From NCBI GenBank assembly GCA_041752315.1, contig JBGSHJ010000021.1:62001-126000 (forward strand): 64,000 bases of DNA, given 5' to 3'. This DNA is from SYFY01 sp041752315. Its GTDB lineage: Bacteria; Pseudomonadota; Gammaproteobacteria; Pseudomonadales; Azotimanducaceae. The notes beneath the pieces are model-generated. The model searched no databases. It worked only from the letters and a program-made list of their open reading frames with translations, and was not told where the DNA came from. Shown here one piece after another: positions 17,268 through 25,948 of the stretch. Made by a program: the position numbers and the translations under genes. Each line of letters begins with the position of its first letter. The stretch's first letter is position 1.

Positions 17268-18782
17268 CTATCCGCTGACCCCCTGATCCCAATTGAGGGC
17301 CCGATAGGACAGGGCTTCGGCGATGTCCATGGCTTCGATGGTTCCTGCCTCGCGCAGGTCTGCAATCGTTCGTGCCACACGCAACATCTTGTCATAGCTC
17401 CGAGCCGACAGGTGCTGGCGTTCAACAGCGCCATGCAACAGCGCCGCCGCAGCTGAGGCGAGGGTCGCGTGTGCACGCGTCGCCCCTGGATCAAGGGCTC
17501 CATTCAGGCAACCTTGTCTGCGAAGCTGCAGATTTCGTGAGTCAGCGACCTGCTGCTTTGGGGCAGATTCCTGCGTGTTCCCGGTGTTTGCCAAAGCACT
17601 GGCTGACAACTCGCTCACACGCAGGTGAAGGTCGATGCGATCGAGAAGTGGTCCGGATATCCGGCGTTGATAACGCAGACGTTCCTGACTGCTGCAACGG
17701 CACGTTTCGCTTCGACATGTTCGACCGGCCGGACACGGGTTCATGGCGGCAACCAGCTGGAAAACGGCGGGGTACCGAAGACGGAACCGGGCTCTGGCCA
17801 AGTGAATTTCCCCGGATTGCAGCGGCTCGCGCAGGTGCTCAAGCACACTGGGTGCAAAGTGCGGCAGCTCATCGAGAAACAGTATGCCGCGATGGCTGAG
17901 GGATATTTCTCCTGGACGGGCTTGTGGCCCTCCACCGACCATCGCGGCTGAAGTGGCTGTATGGTGAGGCGCGCGCACCGGAGGGCGTCGAACCCCAGGT
18001 GAGGGTGCGGCAGCTGCAGAGTGAATTGCGGCGACCTCGACTGCCTGTGCATCGTTCAGGTCAGGCAGCAATTCGGGCAAAGCCCGGGCGAGCATGGTCT
18101 TGCCGGCCCCAGGCGGGCCAATCATGAGGATATGGTGAGCCCCCGCTGCAGCGACCAGAAGCGCGCGTTTGGCAGCCTGCTGGCCGATGATCTGTGGATA
18201 GACCGCTGCTGCGATCGCAGGTTGCGGTTGGGCCTCAAGTGGACCAGTAACCTCCCTGTCTGCGGAGTCGATGCTCTTGCCCCGGAGGAGGGAAATTACC
18301 TCGTGCAGTGAACTGACCCCGACAATATCGACCTGTGCGTGGAGGAATTCGTTGAGGTTCGTGGAAGGCATGATCAGTTTTCGTCCGCAGGCCCGGGCGG
18401 CCAGCGCCGCACACAGCGCGCCACGAATACCCCTGATTTCGCCGTACAGACCGAGTTCTCCGATGAACTCGTAGTCCTTGAGCAGTGCTTCCCGGATGGT
18501 ACCGTTGGCGGCCAGGATACCGATCGCGATAGCCAGGTCGTAACGTGTTCCTTCCTTTGCCAGGTCGGCAGGTGCCAGATTCACGACGATCCGCTGTTCC
18601 GGATAGGGTAACCCGCTGTTCTGAATCGCACTTTTTACGCGAATTCTGGACTCGCGAAGCGCAGACTCCGGCAGCCCGACCAGCGTGAAGCCCGGCACGC
18701 CGGGCTGCAGATGGGTTTCGACCGTGATTAATGGCGCATCGAGGCCCAGTTGTGCGCGGGTATGGATGCTCTGCAGCCGCAC
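17268..18782 (-). CDS. comM: YifB-family Mg-chelatase-like AAA+ ATPase (ComM)
   Basis: The GTG start at 18782 (MRLQSIHTRAQLGLDAPLI) places the product at 504 residues, the usual length. It lies 10 bases after the ubiK stop. The N-terminal LonC-like domain contains VPGFTLVGLPESALRESR, followed by the AAA+ Walker A MIGPPGAGKTML near residue 220, the GEISLSHRGILFLDELPHF Walker B, a zinc-ribbon-like cysteine cluster in CPAGRTCRSETCRCS and a C-terminal helical lid. ComM homologues act as helicases in branch migration during natural transformation. Gene context with ubiK is common in gammaproteobacteria. Confidence 0.92.
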   Translation of the reverse strand: MRLQSIHTRAQLGLDAPLITVETHLQPGVPGFTLVGLPESALRESRIRVKSAIQNSGLPYPEQRIVVNLAPADLAKEGTRYDLAIAIGILAANGTIREALLKDYEFIGELGLYGEIRGIRGALCAALAARACGRKLIMPSTNLNEFLHAQVDIVGVSSLHEVISLLRGKSIDSADREVTGPLEAQPQPAIAAAVYPQIIGQQAAKRALLVAAAGAHHILMIGPPGAGKTMLARALPELLPDLNDAQAVEVAAIHSAAAAPSPGVRRPPVRAPHHTATSAAMVGGGPQARPGEISLSHRGILFLDELPHFAPSVLEHLREPLQSGEIHLARARFRLRYPAVFQLVAAMNPCPAGRTCRSETCRCSSQERLRYQRRISGPLLDRIDLHLRVSELSASALANTGNTQESAPKQQVADSRNLQLRRQGCLNGALDPGATRAHATLASAAAALLHGAVERQHLSARSYDKMLRVARTIADLREAGTIEAMDIAEALSYRALNWDQGVSG

Positions 18783-18792
18783 GAATCGGGAT

Positions 18793-19047
18793 TCACTGGC
18801 CGGCCTGGCGACCTTGTTCAAGCGCCGAAAGACGTTGTTCCAGACGTACCAACTCTTGTCGCATGGTTTCGAGGTTGTTCTGGAGTCGATCGAATTCTGC
18901 CTTCGGAACCAGTTGCAGGCGATTGACGAAAGCCTCGCCGCGATCGGCCGAAGGAGACAAAACCTGCTCGTCAAGCGCTTTGGCGAGGTTGCCGAACGCA
19001 CCGCGGGCGGCCTGGATCAGTGCATCGACAGGATGTTTGGCTTCCAT
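18793..19047 (-). CDS. ubiK: UbiK-like accessory factor (BMFP domain)
   Basis: The 84-residue product is a helical, coiled-coil-forming protein. UbiK supports ubiquinone synthesis through a soluble Ubi complex with UbiJ. ATG 19047 is preferred because GGAG sits six bases before it; ATG 19059 and 19107 are possible extensions. The family signature is visible in VDALIQAARGAFGNLAKAL and LVPKAEFDRLQNNLETMRQELVRLEQRLSALE, the latter a heptad coil. The gene is immediately upstream of comM/yifB and divergent from the P-II gene. Confidence 0.82.
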   Translation of the reverse strand: MEAKHPVDALIQAARGAFGNLAKALDEQVLSPSADRGEAFVNRLQLVPKAEFDRLQNNLETMRQELVRLEQRLSALEQGRQAGQ

Positions 19048-19223
19048 TACGGGCTCCATGCAACAACAATAGGCGCCAATGGTATGGATATCCTTGGGTT
19101 GGACCAAGCGACAAAGACCTAATACCCTGTGCGAAGGAGCCCGGTCACGGTACGCAGGCTTGAATCACTGGCGTAGCCGGCTTGATCTGTCGAGTAGCCG
19201 GGCCATAACCGAAGGAGCAACAG

Positions 19224-19562
19224 ATGAAATTGATTACGGCCATCGTCAAGCCGTTCAAACTCGATGACGTGCGCGAAGCGCTGTCGGACATCGGTGTGCA
19301 GGGCATGACAGTCACGGAGGTGAAGGGCTTTGGTCGCCAGAAGGGACACACCGAGCTTTATCGCGGCGCAGAGTACGTGGTCGATTTTCTTCCCAAGGTG
19401 AAGATCGAAGTGGCGGTCGACGACAGCATGCTGGATCAGGTGCTGGAGACGATCACCAAGTCGGCGAGTACTGGCAAGGTTGGCGATGGGAAGATCTTTG
19501 TGACCAATCTCGAAGAGGTTGTTCGTATTCGTACCGGTGAAACCGGACCGGCGGCAGTTTGA
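19224..19562 (+). CDS. P-II nitrogen regulatory protein (GlnB/GlnK)
   Basis: The 112-residue protein is a trimeric sensor of 2-oxoglutarate and ATP/ADP that controls glutamine synthetase, NtrB and ammonium channels. The T-loop reads GRQKGHTELYRGAEYVVDFLPK around residues 37-58, with the uridylylation site Tyr51. The B-loop is STGKVGDGKIFV. AAGGAG seven bases before ATG 19224 is an excellent ribosome site. Usually glnK precedes amtB; none follows here, so I cannot choose between GlnB and GlnK. The next gene encodes a SutA-like protein, a plausible partner in slow-growth control but unproven. Confidence 0.95.
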   Translation: MKLITAIVKPFKLDDVREALSDIGVQGMTVTEVKGFGRQKGHTELYRGAEYVVDFLPKVKIEVAVDDSMLDQVLETITKSASTGKVGDGKIFVTNLEEVVRIRTGETGPAAV

Positions 19563-19569
19563 CGCGGAC

Positions 19570-19597
19570 TTGCGCATTTGCAGTCCTGTCCTATAAC
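19570..19597 (+). promoter_or_regulatory. Candidate sigma70 promoter for the SutA-like gene
   Basis: TTGCGC (19570-19575) and TATAAC (19592-19597) are separated by 16 bases and lie 30 bases before the SutA-like start, suggesting independent transcription from the P-II gene. Confidence 0.4.
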
Positions 19598-19626
19598 TAC
19601 CGGCGTCAATTTGAAGTTGTGGAGCC

Positions 19627-19842
19627 ATGAGCAGAATGAGTACGACACCTGATATCGATACCGCACTTTCCGTCGAAGGCACTTCGCATTCGGCCAAGGT
19701 AAAGGCCGGCGTTCGGAAGAACATTGCAAGTGACGTGGAAGCCTTCCTCCGTCAGGGTGGCAAGATTGCGGAAGTCCCCAAAAACTTCCGCGCTGACCCA
19801 CCGCGCAAACCAGAAAGCAACTACGGGCGCGGTTCGATCTGA
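19627..19842 (+). CDS. SutA-like RNA-polymerase-associated small protein
   Basis: The 71-residue protein ends with EAFLRQGGKIAEV followed by ADPPRKPESNYGRGSI, closely resembling the C-terminal half of Pseudomonas SutA, as I recall it. SutA binds RNA polymerase and promotes transcription during slow growth. The acidic N-terminal tail of P. aeruginosa SutA is much shorter here; the first 20 residues are mostly polar. GGAG at 19621 is very close to ATG 19627 and eleven bases from the alternative ATG 19636. Proteins of this type are often annotated as conserved hypothetical. Confidence 0.72.
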   Translation: MSRMSTTPDIDTALSVEGTSHSAKVKAGVRKNIASDVEAFLRQGGKIAEVPKNFRADPPRKPESNYGRGSI

Positions 19843-19874
19843 ACGTTCTGGCTTTGCTCTCTCTGTCATGCGGG

Positions 19875-19880
19875 TAAAAT
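19875..19880 (+). promoter_or_regulatory. Candidate -10 box for thrC
   Basis: TAAAAT in GGGTAAAATGCC lies 30 bases before the thrC start. A weak -35 (around TTTGCT at 19853-19858, 16-base spacing) is possible. Confidence 0.35.
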
Positions 19881-19909
19881 GCCTGGCCTTTCGAAACCGG
19901 TAGCCATTG

Positions 19910-21268
19910 ATGAAGTACATGAGCACTCGCGGCGGAGTCCGCGGAGTGAGCTTCCAGGATGCGGTGATGATGGGGCTGGCGGATGATGGTGGTCTGCTGA
20001 TCCCTGAGGTCCTTCCTGATGTCAGTCCGAGGCTTGCAGCATGGCGGGGGCTGACGTACACGGAATTCGCCAAGCAGTTGCTCGCCTTGTTCGTCGACGA
20101 CGTTGAACCTGCCGTCCTCTCTCGTCTGGTCGATGAAGCCTATTCCAGCTTTTCCGAGCCTGACGTGGTGCGCTTTGTCCCGGTGGGCGATCTCACCGTG
20201 TTGGAGTTGTTCCACGGGCCGACGCTCGCGTTCAAGGACGTTGCATTGCAGCTTCTGGGGGGTCTTTTTGCCCATGTACTGGCGGCGCGTGGTGGTCATC
20301 TGAATATCCTTGGCGCCACTTCCGGTGATACCGGCAGCGCGGCAATTGCAGGAGTTCAGGGTCGACCCAACGTCGACATTTTCATTCTCTACCCGCTGGG
20401 GCGTGTCAGTCCGCTGCAGGAACTGCAGATGACTACAGTTCCGGATGCCAATGTGCATTGTCTGGCCATCGAAGGCAGCTTTGATGACTGCCAGTCCATC
20501 GTCAAGACGATATTTGGTGATCTGGAGTTCAAGCATGCGCACTCTCTTGGCGCAGTGAACTCGGTCAACTGGGCGCGGGTGCTGGCGCAGGTTGTGTATT
20601 ACGGCTATGCCAGCCTGCGATCCGGGGAAGCGCCTGCATTTGCGGTTCCGACTGGAAATTTCGGGAATGTGTTTGCCGGCTATCTTGCCAGCAGGATGGG
20701 CTTTCCAATTCGGAAACTCTTGCTTGCGACCAACGAGAACGACATTCTGGCGCGCTTTTTTGCCACGGGTGAGTACGCTCGGAGTGAAGTCAGATTCACG
20801 CATTCACCAGCCATGGATATTCAGGTGGCGAGCAATTTCGAACGTTATCTGTTTTATCTCTTTGACCAGGACCCTGTTCGTGTCACTGCGTTCATCCAGC
20901 GATTCCAGTCTGAGGGTCATGCGAGCATCGGCGCTCCTCCCAACGACCCCTTGATTGCTTCGACGGCGGTCAGTAACAAGGATACGGAAACAGCCATTCG
21001 AGAGACCTTTGCAGAATCTGCATATGTTGCTGACCCGCACACGGCGATTGGTCTGTCAGCTGCGAGGCGATTCCCCGGGTATCGCCCGATGATCTGCATC
21101 GGTACAGCACATCCTGCGAAGTTTCCGGAAGTGGTTGATGCAGTGCTGCAACCAGGCACCGCGGTTCATCCGGAACTTGAAAAACTGCGTGGTCGTGAAG
21201 TTCGAAAAACAGTACTGCCTGCTGATGTGGACGCCGTGAAAGCGGTTGTGCGAACCCGGGGTCACTGA
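19910..21268 (+). CDS. thrC: Threonine synthase
   Basis: ThrC is the last step of threonine synthesis, converting O-phosphohomoserine to L-threonine with PLP. ATG 19910 gives the usual N terminus MKYMSTRGG and 452 residues; the track of open sequence extends only one codon upstream (TTG). The PLP lysine is K109 in GPTLAFKDVALQLLG. GATSGDTGSAAIA is the phosphate-binding loop, and the late AVPTGNFGN motif binds the cofactor. No homoserine kinase or dehydrogenase gene is adjacent. Confidence 0.96.
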   Translation: MKYMSTRGGVRGVSFQDAVMMGLADDGGLLIPEVLPDVSPRLAAWRGLTYTEFAKQLLALFVDDVEPAVLSRLVDEAYSSFSEPDVVRFVPVGDLTVLELFHGPTLAFKDVALQLLGGLFAHVLAARGGHLNILGATSGDTGSAAIAGVQGRPNVDIFILYPLGRVSPLQELQMTTVPDANVHCLAIEGSFDDCQSIVKTIFGDLEFKHAHSLGAVNSVNWARVLAQVVYYGYASLRSGEAPAFAVPTGNFGNVFAGYLASRMGFPIRKLLLATNENDILARFFATGEYARSEVRFTHSPAMDIQVASNFERYLFYLFDQDPVRVTAFIQRFQSEGHASIGAPPNDPLIASTAVSNKDTETAIRETFAESAYVADPHTAIGLSAARRFPGYRPMICIGTAHPAKFPEVVDAVLQPGTAVHPELEKLRGREVRKTVLPADVDAVKAVVRTRGH

Positions 21269-21335
21269 CGGCAGGTGTGAGTGGCTTTTGGGCAGATCCG
21301 GACCGCCGCTGCAGGAACCTGGTGATGGGATCGCG

Positions 21336-22034
21336 TCAGCGAATGGATTCGATTGCCGCCGGTATTTCCTTCAAAGCGTTGACGATGCACGTTGGCCGGA
21401 CTGTTCCGTCCGGGAGCCCCTGGCCATAAAGATCGACCCAGATGGTGTGCATGCCGACATTCTGCGCACCGGCGATATCATCAATGAGGTGGTCGCCGAT
21501 GTGCACCGCACCGTCTGGCGCAGAGTCGGCACGCTCAAGGGCTGCGAGAAACATTTCAGGATGGGGTTTGCCCCTGCCAACATCGGCAGCGGAATAGGCG
21601 AAGGAAAAAAATCTGTCGAGTCCAAGACGATTGATGTCCGCGTTGCCATTGGTCAGTGCGGCAAGCGTGTATCGACTGGACAACGTTGCAAGTGTCGACA
21701 GCGCATCTTCAAAGTACTCCACCTGATGTCGACCGTCCATGAACACATCAAACGCCGCCCGGGCCAGATGTTGGGCACTTTCGCTGCTGTATCCACACGA
21801 CTCTATCGCCCGTTGGGTGACATGGACCCGCAACGCCGAGAGGTTGTGCTTGAGTTGAGGGTGATTGGCCAGGACCTCGGCTCGTATCTGCGCAAGACCG
21901 GTGGTGTTGTGCAGATCCACGACTTCCGGGACGTTTTTGCGTAACCAGGCACGCATCGATTGTTCAGCTGACACGATTATCGTGTCGACATCCCACAATG
22001 TGTTGTCAAGATCGAAGGTGATCAGAGATGTCAT
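21336..22034 (-). CDS. yigB: HAD-family phosphatase, YigB-like
   Basis: The 232-residue protein has HAD motif I FDLDNTLWDVD (Asp nucleophile near residue 8), motif II in ALTNGNAD and motifs III-IV in GRGKPHPEMF and HIGDHLIDDIAGA. It lies two bases beyond xerC in the order dapF-DUF484-xerC-yigB, also found in enterics. Enteric YigB dephosphorylates the riboflavin intermediate ARPP and is involved in flavin synthesis; the same function is likely by synteny but HAD specificity is notoriously broad. Confidence 0.86.
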   Translation of the reverse strand: MTSLITFDLDNTLWDVDTIIVSAEQSMRAWLRKNVPEVVDLHNTTGLAQIRAEVLANHPQLKHNLSALRVHVTQRAIESCGYSSESAQHLARAAFDVFMDGRHQVEYFEDALSTLATLSSRYTLAALTNGNADINRLGLDRFFSFAYSAADVGRGKPHPEMFLAALERADSAPDGAVHIGDHLIDDIAGAQNVGMHTIWVDLYGQGLPDGTVRPTCIVNALKEIPAAIESIR

Positions 22035-22036
22035 GA

Positions 22037-22936
22037 TCAGTCTTCGGACTCACTGGCGGGACGCTGGTGCGCACGTGGGTGCGCCTTGTCGTAAACCTCG
22101 GCCAGGTGCTGGAAATTGAGATGGGTATAGACCTGGGTGGTTGAGAGATTTGCATGCCCCAACATTTCCTGTACGGCGCGCAGGTCGCCGGATGATTCCA
22201 GCACATGACTTGCAAAGCTGTGCCTGAGCATGTGTGGATAAGGTGCATCCGTATGCAGTTGCTGGCTTGCCATGATCTTGAGCTGTCGCTGGACAGTGCG
22301 TGGGCTGATTCGCAGGCTCTTCCGACCTGTGAACAATGGCGATTCAGGGGTGGCAACTGCACGTGTCTCCAGCCATGTCGAGAGTGCAGCCGTTGACTGA
22401 CTGCCAAGCGGTACCTGCCGGGTCTTGTTGCCCTTGCCCGTTACCGTCATGAAACCCTCGCGCAAGTCGAGATCGCCAACGTTGGCATTCACGAGTTCCG
22501 CCAATCGCAGGCCACTGCCGTAGAGCAGTTCCATCATTGCCCGATCACGCTTCTCGAGATCAGTCTTTGGCTGCCCGGAAAACAACTGGTGAACCTGGTC
22601 CGTGTCGAGTACTGACGGCAGTCGGGTCTTGCGTCTGGGACTGACCACGACAGTTGCGGGATTGTCCGTCACGACGTGTCTCGACTTCAGAAAGTGATAC
22701 ATGCGCCGAATGCTGGACAGATGGCGCGCAATGGACCTGGCGGTCAGCCCCTGACGTCGCAGAAGGCCGATGTGCTCACTGACATGATGGTGGGTCGCTG
22801 TCTGCCAACCGAGTTGATGTTCTTCGAGATACCGGGCAAACCGCAGGAGGTCGCGTCGATAGGCCGCCCGTGTCAACGGCGAGTAGGCTCGCTCGAACTC
22901 CAGATATCTGAGGTACTGGTCGAGACGATCGTTCAC
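22037..22936 (-). CDS. xerC: Site-specific tyrosine recombinase XerC
   Basis: XerC acts with XerD at dif to resolve chromosome dimers. GTG 22936 gives the usual 299 residues and lies 10 bases after the DUF484 stop; the longer frame upstream is antisense-like and overlaps DUF484. The N-terminal SAM-like core-binding domain is followed by the catalytic domain with Arg in GSGLRLAEL, Lys in GKGNKTR, the HMLRHSFASH pair and the nucleophile Tyr in TQVYTHLNF. Gene order is the conserved dapF-DUF484-xerC-yigB. XerD and dif are not in this window. Confidence 0.95.
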   Translation of the reverse strand: MNDRLDQYLRYLEFERAYSPLTRAAYRRDLLRFARYLEEHQLGWQTATHHHVSEHIGLLRRQGLTARSIARHLSSIRRMYHFLKSRHVVTDNPATVVVSPRRKTRLPSVLDTDQVHQLFSGQPKTDLEKRDRAMMELLYGSGLRLAELVNANVGDLDLREGFMTVTGKGNKTRQVPLGSQSTAALSTWLETRAVATPESPLFTGRKSLRISPRTVQRQLKIMASQQLHTDAPYPHMLRHSFASHVLESSGDLRAVQEMLGHANLSTTQVYTHLNFQHLAEVYDKAHPRAHQRPASESED

Positions 22937-22946
22937 GGCTGCAGCA

Positions 22947-23609
22947 TTACAGACGCGCGACGGTTCGCGCCAGGACATCGCCAATGTAGCGGACAAACAG
23001 CGTTTCCATATCGGCGCTGAATCGGGAGGCATCCTTTGAACCGACGGCCAGGCAACCATGGATGTTGTGCTGGACAAACGGAATGAAGACCACGCTGCCG
23101 GATGACAGCGGGTCCTGCTGGGGGAACAGTGCACTCATTTCCTCTTCACGCAACGCAACGCAACACGCTACACCGCCGGAAAGGAATCGGTCGGTCGGCA
23201 GGGAATGAGCATGGCCGGTGATGTAGTCGAGATTTATGGTTGCACCTCGCAGGTGGCAGCACACAAAATCGGCTTCGAAGTCAATCAACATGTTGGTAGC
23301 CAGAACTTCGTTCAACTCCTGCCAACTCGTGACATCGAGCAGTGACAACGTGAGCGATCTTGTCTTGGCGAACAACGTATCGTTGTCCCGGGCAGCCTGC
23401 ATGAGTTCATTCAGACGCCGCCGCATGGTCATGTTGCGTTCGCGGAGGATACCCACCTGACGTTCAATCAGCGAGATTGCTCGCCCTGTTTCATGGGGCA
23501 GGTTCAGTTCGCCGAGCAAGGATGAACGTCGTGAAAAAAAATCCGGATGCTCACGCAGGTAGTCGGTGACTGCCTGATCGTCCAGCCGATTGGAGGTTTC
23601 GATACTCAT
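22947..23609 (-). CDS. DUF484 (YigA-like) GAF-domain protein
   Basis: This 220-residue protein belongs to DUF484, which always or nearly always lies between dapF and xerC in gammaproteobacteria. The N-terminal helical region carries VTDYLREHPDFF, a characteristic signature, then SLIERQVGILRERN, a coiled coil, and a GAF-like C-terminal part. Its function is not known to me; conserved position suggests involvement in recombination or envelope metabolism. The start overlaps the dapF stop as ATGA, so translation is probably coupled. Confidence 0.88.
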   Translation of the reverse strand: MSIETSNRLDDQAVTDYLREHPDFFSRRSSLLGELNLPHETGRAISLIERQVGILRERNMTMRRRLNELMQAARDNDTLFAKTRSLTLSLLDVTSWQELNEVLATNMLIDFEADFVCCHLRGATINLDYITGHAHSLPTDRFLSGGVACCVALREEEMSALFPQQDPLSSGSVVFIPFVQHNIHGCLAVGSKDASRFSADMETLFVRYIGDVLARTVARL

Positions 23610-24445
23610 TCGATGTCCACAGTACCTTCGTAGACCAGAGTTGCCGGACCCACCATTTTCAGCGAATGTCCTGGCCCGGCCCAGCTGATTCTGACCTTGC
23701 CACCTGGCAGCGATACCTTCACCCGATCACGCAACCGATTGGTCAACACTCCGGCAACCACCGCAGCACAAGCGCCAGAGCCACAGGCCCGTGTCTCGCC
23801 GACACCGCGTTCAAAGACCCGCAATCGGATAAATCCTGGTTCGACGATTTCGCAGAACTCGATGTTCGCGCCTTCCGGAAATACCTGGTGGCGAGTCAGC
23901 TTCGCTCCCAACGTTTCGACCGGAGCGTCGATCACACTGTTCACAAAAAGTACGGCATGTGGATTCCCCACTGATACCGGTATGGCGTGCCATGTCTGAT
24001 TGTCTACTTCGATCGGTATCGTATGGGTTGTCTCGTCGATGCAGCCGATGGTGGGAATCGACGCCGCAAGCAGCCTGGGCTCCCCCATGTCAACTTCTAC
24101 CTGGTCGCCAACACAACACGTGGTGATGCAGCCGTTGACGGTCTGCCAGCGCAGCAGGGGCCGTGATGCCAATGCGTTTCGTTCGACAAACCGTGCGATG
24201 CACCGCGCACCATTTCCGCACTGTTCCGCCTGCGAACCATCTGCATTGTAGATGCGATACCAGAAATCAGCAGCAGGATCAGTCGGTGCTGCGACCAGCA
24301 GCATTTGATCAAAGCCGATTCCCGTCCTGCGATCCGCAAACGCAGCGATCTGCGCCGCCGACAGATCAACCTCCTGGGTCACCGCATCGATGACCATGAA
24401 GTCGTTGCCCAGACCATGCATTTTGCTGAAGCGAAGACGTATCAC
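23606..24445 (-). CDS. dapF: Diaminopimelate epimerase
   Basis: DapF interconverts LL- and meso-diaminopimelate for lysine and peptidoglycan. GTG 24445 (MIRLRFSKMHGLGNDF) is preferred because GGAGG lies seven bases upstream; GTG 24451 would be too close. The choice also gives a 4-base GTGA overlap with the lysA stop. The catalytic cysteines are in AEQCGNGARC and ETRACGSGACAA; the N terminus has the family signature KMHGLGNDFMVID. The gene is followed by DUF484 with another 4-base overlap. Confidence 0.96.
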   Translation of the reverse strand: MIRLRFSKMHGLGNDFMVIDAVTQEVDLSAAQIAAFADRRTGIGFDQMLLVAAPTDPAADFWYRIYNADGSQAEQCGNGARCIARFVERNALASRPLLRWQTVNGCITTCCVGDQVEVDMGEPRLLAASIPTIGCIDETTHTIPIEVDNQTWHAIPVSVGNPHAVLFVNSVIDAPVETLGAKLTRHQVFPEGANIEFCEIVEPGFIRLRVFERGVGETRACGSGACAAVVAGVLTNRLRDRVKVSLPGGKVRISWAGPGHSLKMVGPATLVYEGTVDIE

Positions 24446-25689
24446 AGACACTCCTCCTCGCGTGCCAGCAGATCGCGGTAGGTTTCCCGTCGACGAATTA
24501 CTCGGAATTTGTCGCCGTCGACGAGGACTTCTGGGGGGCGGGGACGTGTATTGTAGTTTGAGGACTGCACAAAACAGTAGGCTCCAGCGGACATCAGCGC
24601 GAGCAGACTGTTGTCATCCAGCGCCAGGGAGCGTGCGCGGGCCAGAAAATCACCGCTTTCGCATACAGGCCCCACGACGTCCCATACTTTTACCGGGGTG
24701 CTTGAGGGGCGGACTGGGATCACGTCATGCCAGGCGGAGTACAAGGCGGGACGGATGATCTCGGTCATCGCGGCATCAACGATGGCGAAGTTTTTCTCCG
24801 AGTCCCTGGCCCCCGGCTTGAGATACTCGACCCGGGTCAGCAACAGGCCGCCGTTACCCACCAGAAAACGGCCCGGTTCGAGCCCTATCGAGACACTCTT
24901 GCCATGCAGGCGCCCGCGCAAGGCTTGTCCGTAAGCGGCGACATCAAAATCCGGTTCGTTCTGATAGGCAATTCCCAGACCGCCACCCAGGTCGAGGTGT
25001 CGAATCGGAATTCCGCTCGATTCCAGACGATCCTTCAGCTGCAGGAGTGCATCGACAGCCTCCAGCAAAGGCCGCACTTCAGCGATCTGGGATCCAATGT
25101 GGCAATCGATGCCAACGATGTTGAGAGACTCATCCCGGCTGGCGCGGGAGTAAAGGTCCAACGCCGATTCAACCGGGACACCAAATTTGTTCTCTTTGAG
25201 TCCAGTCGAGATGTAAGGATGGGTCATGGCGTCGATGTCCGGATTGATCCGCAACGCGATGTTTGCCGTACGGTGCAGAATCTTCGCTCTCGTGGCAATG
25301 CGGTCCAGTTCTGCTGCGCTTTCCACGTTGAAGCAGCTGATGCCCAGCTTGAGCGCGAAGTCGATTTCGTCGACCCGCTTGCCAACCCCGGAAAAGACAA
25401 TGGCGTCCGGTGGCGCGCCAATGGTCAGTGCTCGTTCCAGTTCACCACCGGAAACGATATCAAAACCGGCACCGAGCGACTGGAACAGCCGCATCACCGA
25501 CAAATTGGAGTTTGCCTTCACCGCGTAGTAGATGCGGTGATCCAATCCGCTGAGTGCACTTGTCAGCGCCTGATACTGGCGTGTGAAATGCGCGGCAGAG
25601 TAGACAAAGACCGGCGTGCCTGTCTGATCGGCAATTTGCTCAAGTGGAACATCTTCGACAAAGCCGGTGCCGTCGCGATGTTCAATCAT
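24442..25689 (-). CDS. lysA: Diaminopimelate decarboxylase
   Basis: LysA makes L-lysine from meso-diaminopimelate. The 415-residue fold-III PLP enzyme has its cofactor lysine K58 in YYAVKANSNLSV, DIVSGGELERAL, the HIGSQI motif and GLEPGRFLVGNGG for PLP phosphate binding. The catalytic Cys-Glu segment reads VGPVCESGDFLA. Its start overlaps the lptM stop by eight bases and its stop overlaps dapF by four, so lptM-lysA-dapF looks like one operon. The family order is standard for gammaproteobacteria. Confidence 0.96.
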   Translation of the reverse strand: MIEHRDGTGFVEDVPLEQIADQTGTPVFVYSAAHFTRQYQALTSALSGLDHRIYYAVKANSNLSVMRLFQSLGAGFDIVSGGELERALTIGAPPDAIVFSGVGKRVDEIDFALKLGISCFNVESAAELDRIATRAKILHRTANIALRINPDIDAMTHPYISTGLKENKFGVPVESALDLYSRASRDESLNIVGIDCHIGSQIAEVRPLLEAVDALLQLKDRLESSGIPIRHLDLGGGLGIAYQNEPDFDVAAYGQALRGRLHGKSVSIGLEPGRFLVGNGGLLLTRVEYLKPGARDSEKNFAIVDAAMTEIIRPALYSAWHDVIPVRPSSTPVKVWDVVGPVCESGDFLARARSLALDDNSLLALMSAGAYCFVQSSNYNTRPRPPEVLVDGDKFRVIRRRETYRDLLAREEECL

Positions 25690-25795
25690 GGGAGGTCGAT
25701 ACTACGGTATCGCCTGCTCTTGGCAGATAGAGCGGGCCTTTTTGACCGCAGGTTGCCACCAGCATCGACACCACGATGATGATCAGCCAGCGCAC
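25682..25795 (-). CDS. lptM: LptM-like small lipoprotein
   Basis: A 37-residue lipoprotein gene is present although it is too short for most gene callers. GTG 25795 encodes MRWLIIIVVSMLVATCGQK, then GPLYLPRAGDTVV, ending at TGA 25682-25684. The lipobox VATC followed by GQKGPLYLP matches enteric LptM (YifL), which binds LptD and helps its disulfide maturation. GGAG lies seven bases before the GTG. It overlaps lysA by eight bases, and the position between cyaA and lysA/dapF matches other gammaproteobacteria. This reading is by eye from the complement strand. Confidence 0.88.
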   Translation of the reverse strand: MRWLIIIVVSMLVATCGQKGPLYLPRAGDTVVSTSHD

Positions 25796-25948
25796 GAGGA
25801 ATCTCCGGGGAATCGGGCGGGAGACTATAACACGCCTCTTCCACAGCTCGGACTGTCAGCCCTGTTCTGCCAGCTGCGCCGCAGTGAGTGATGAATGCTG
25901 ACCCGCAAATCGCGTCTGACGTCCAAACCCGGGCAAGTGCCCTTGGGG

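Noticed and set aside
19436..20803. 455-codon minus-strand open frame
   Set aside because: Spans the P-II, SutA-like and threonine synthase genes in antisense; no motifs.
24727..25779. 350-codon plus-strand open frame
   Set aside because: Shadow of lysA and lptM.
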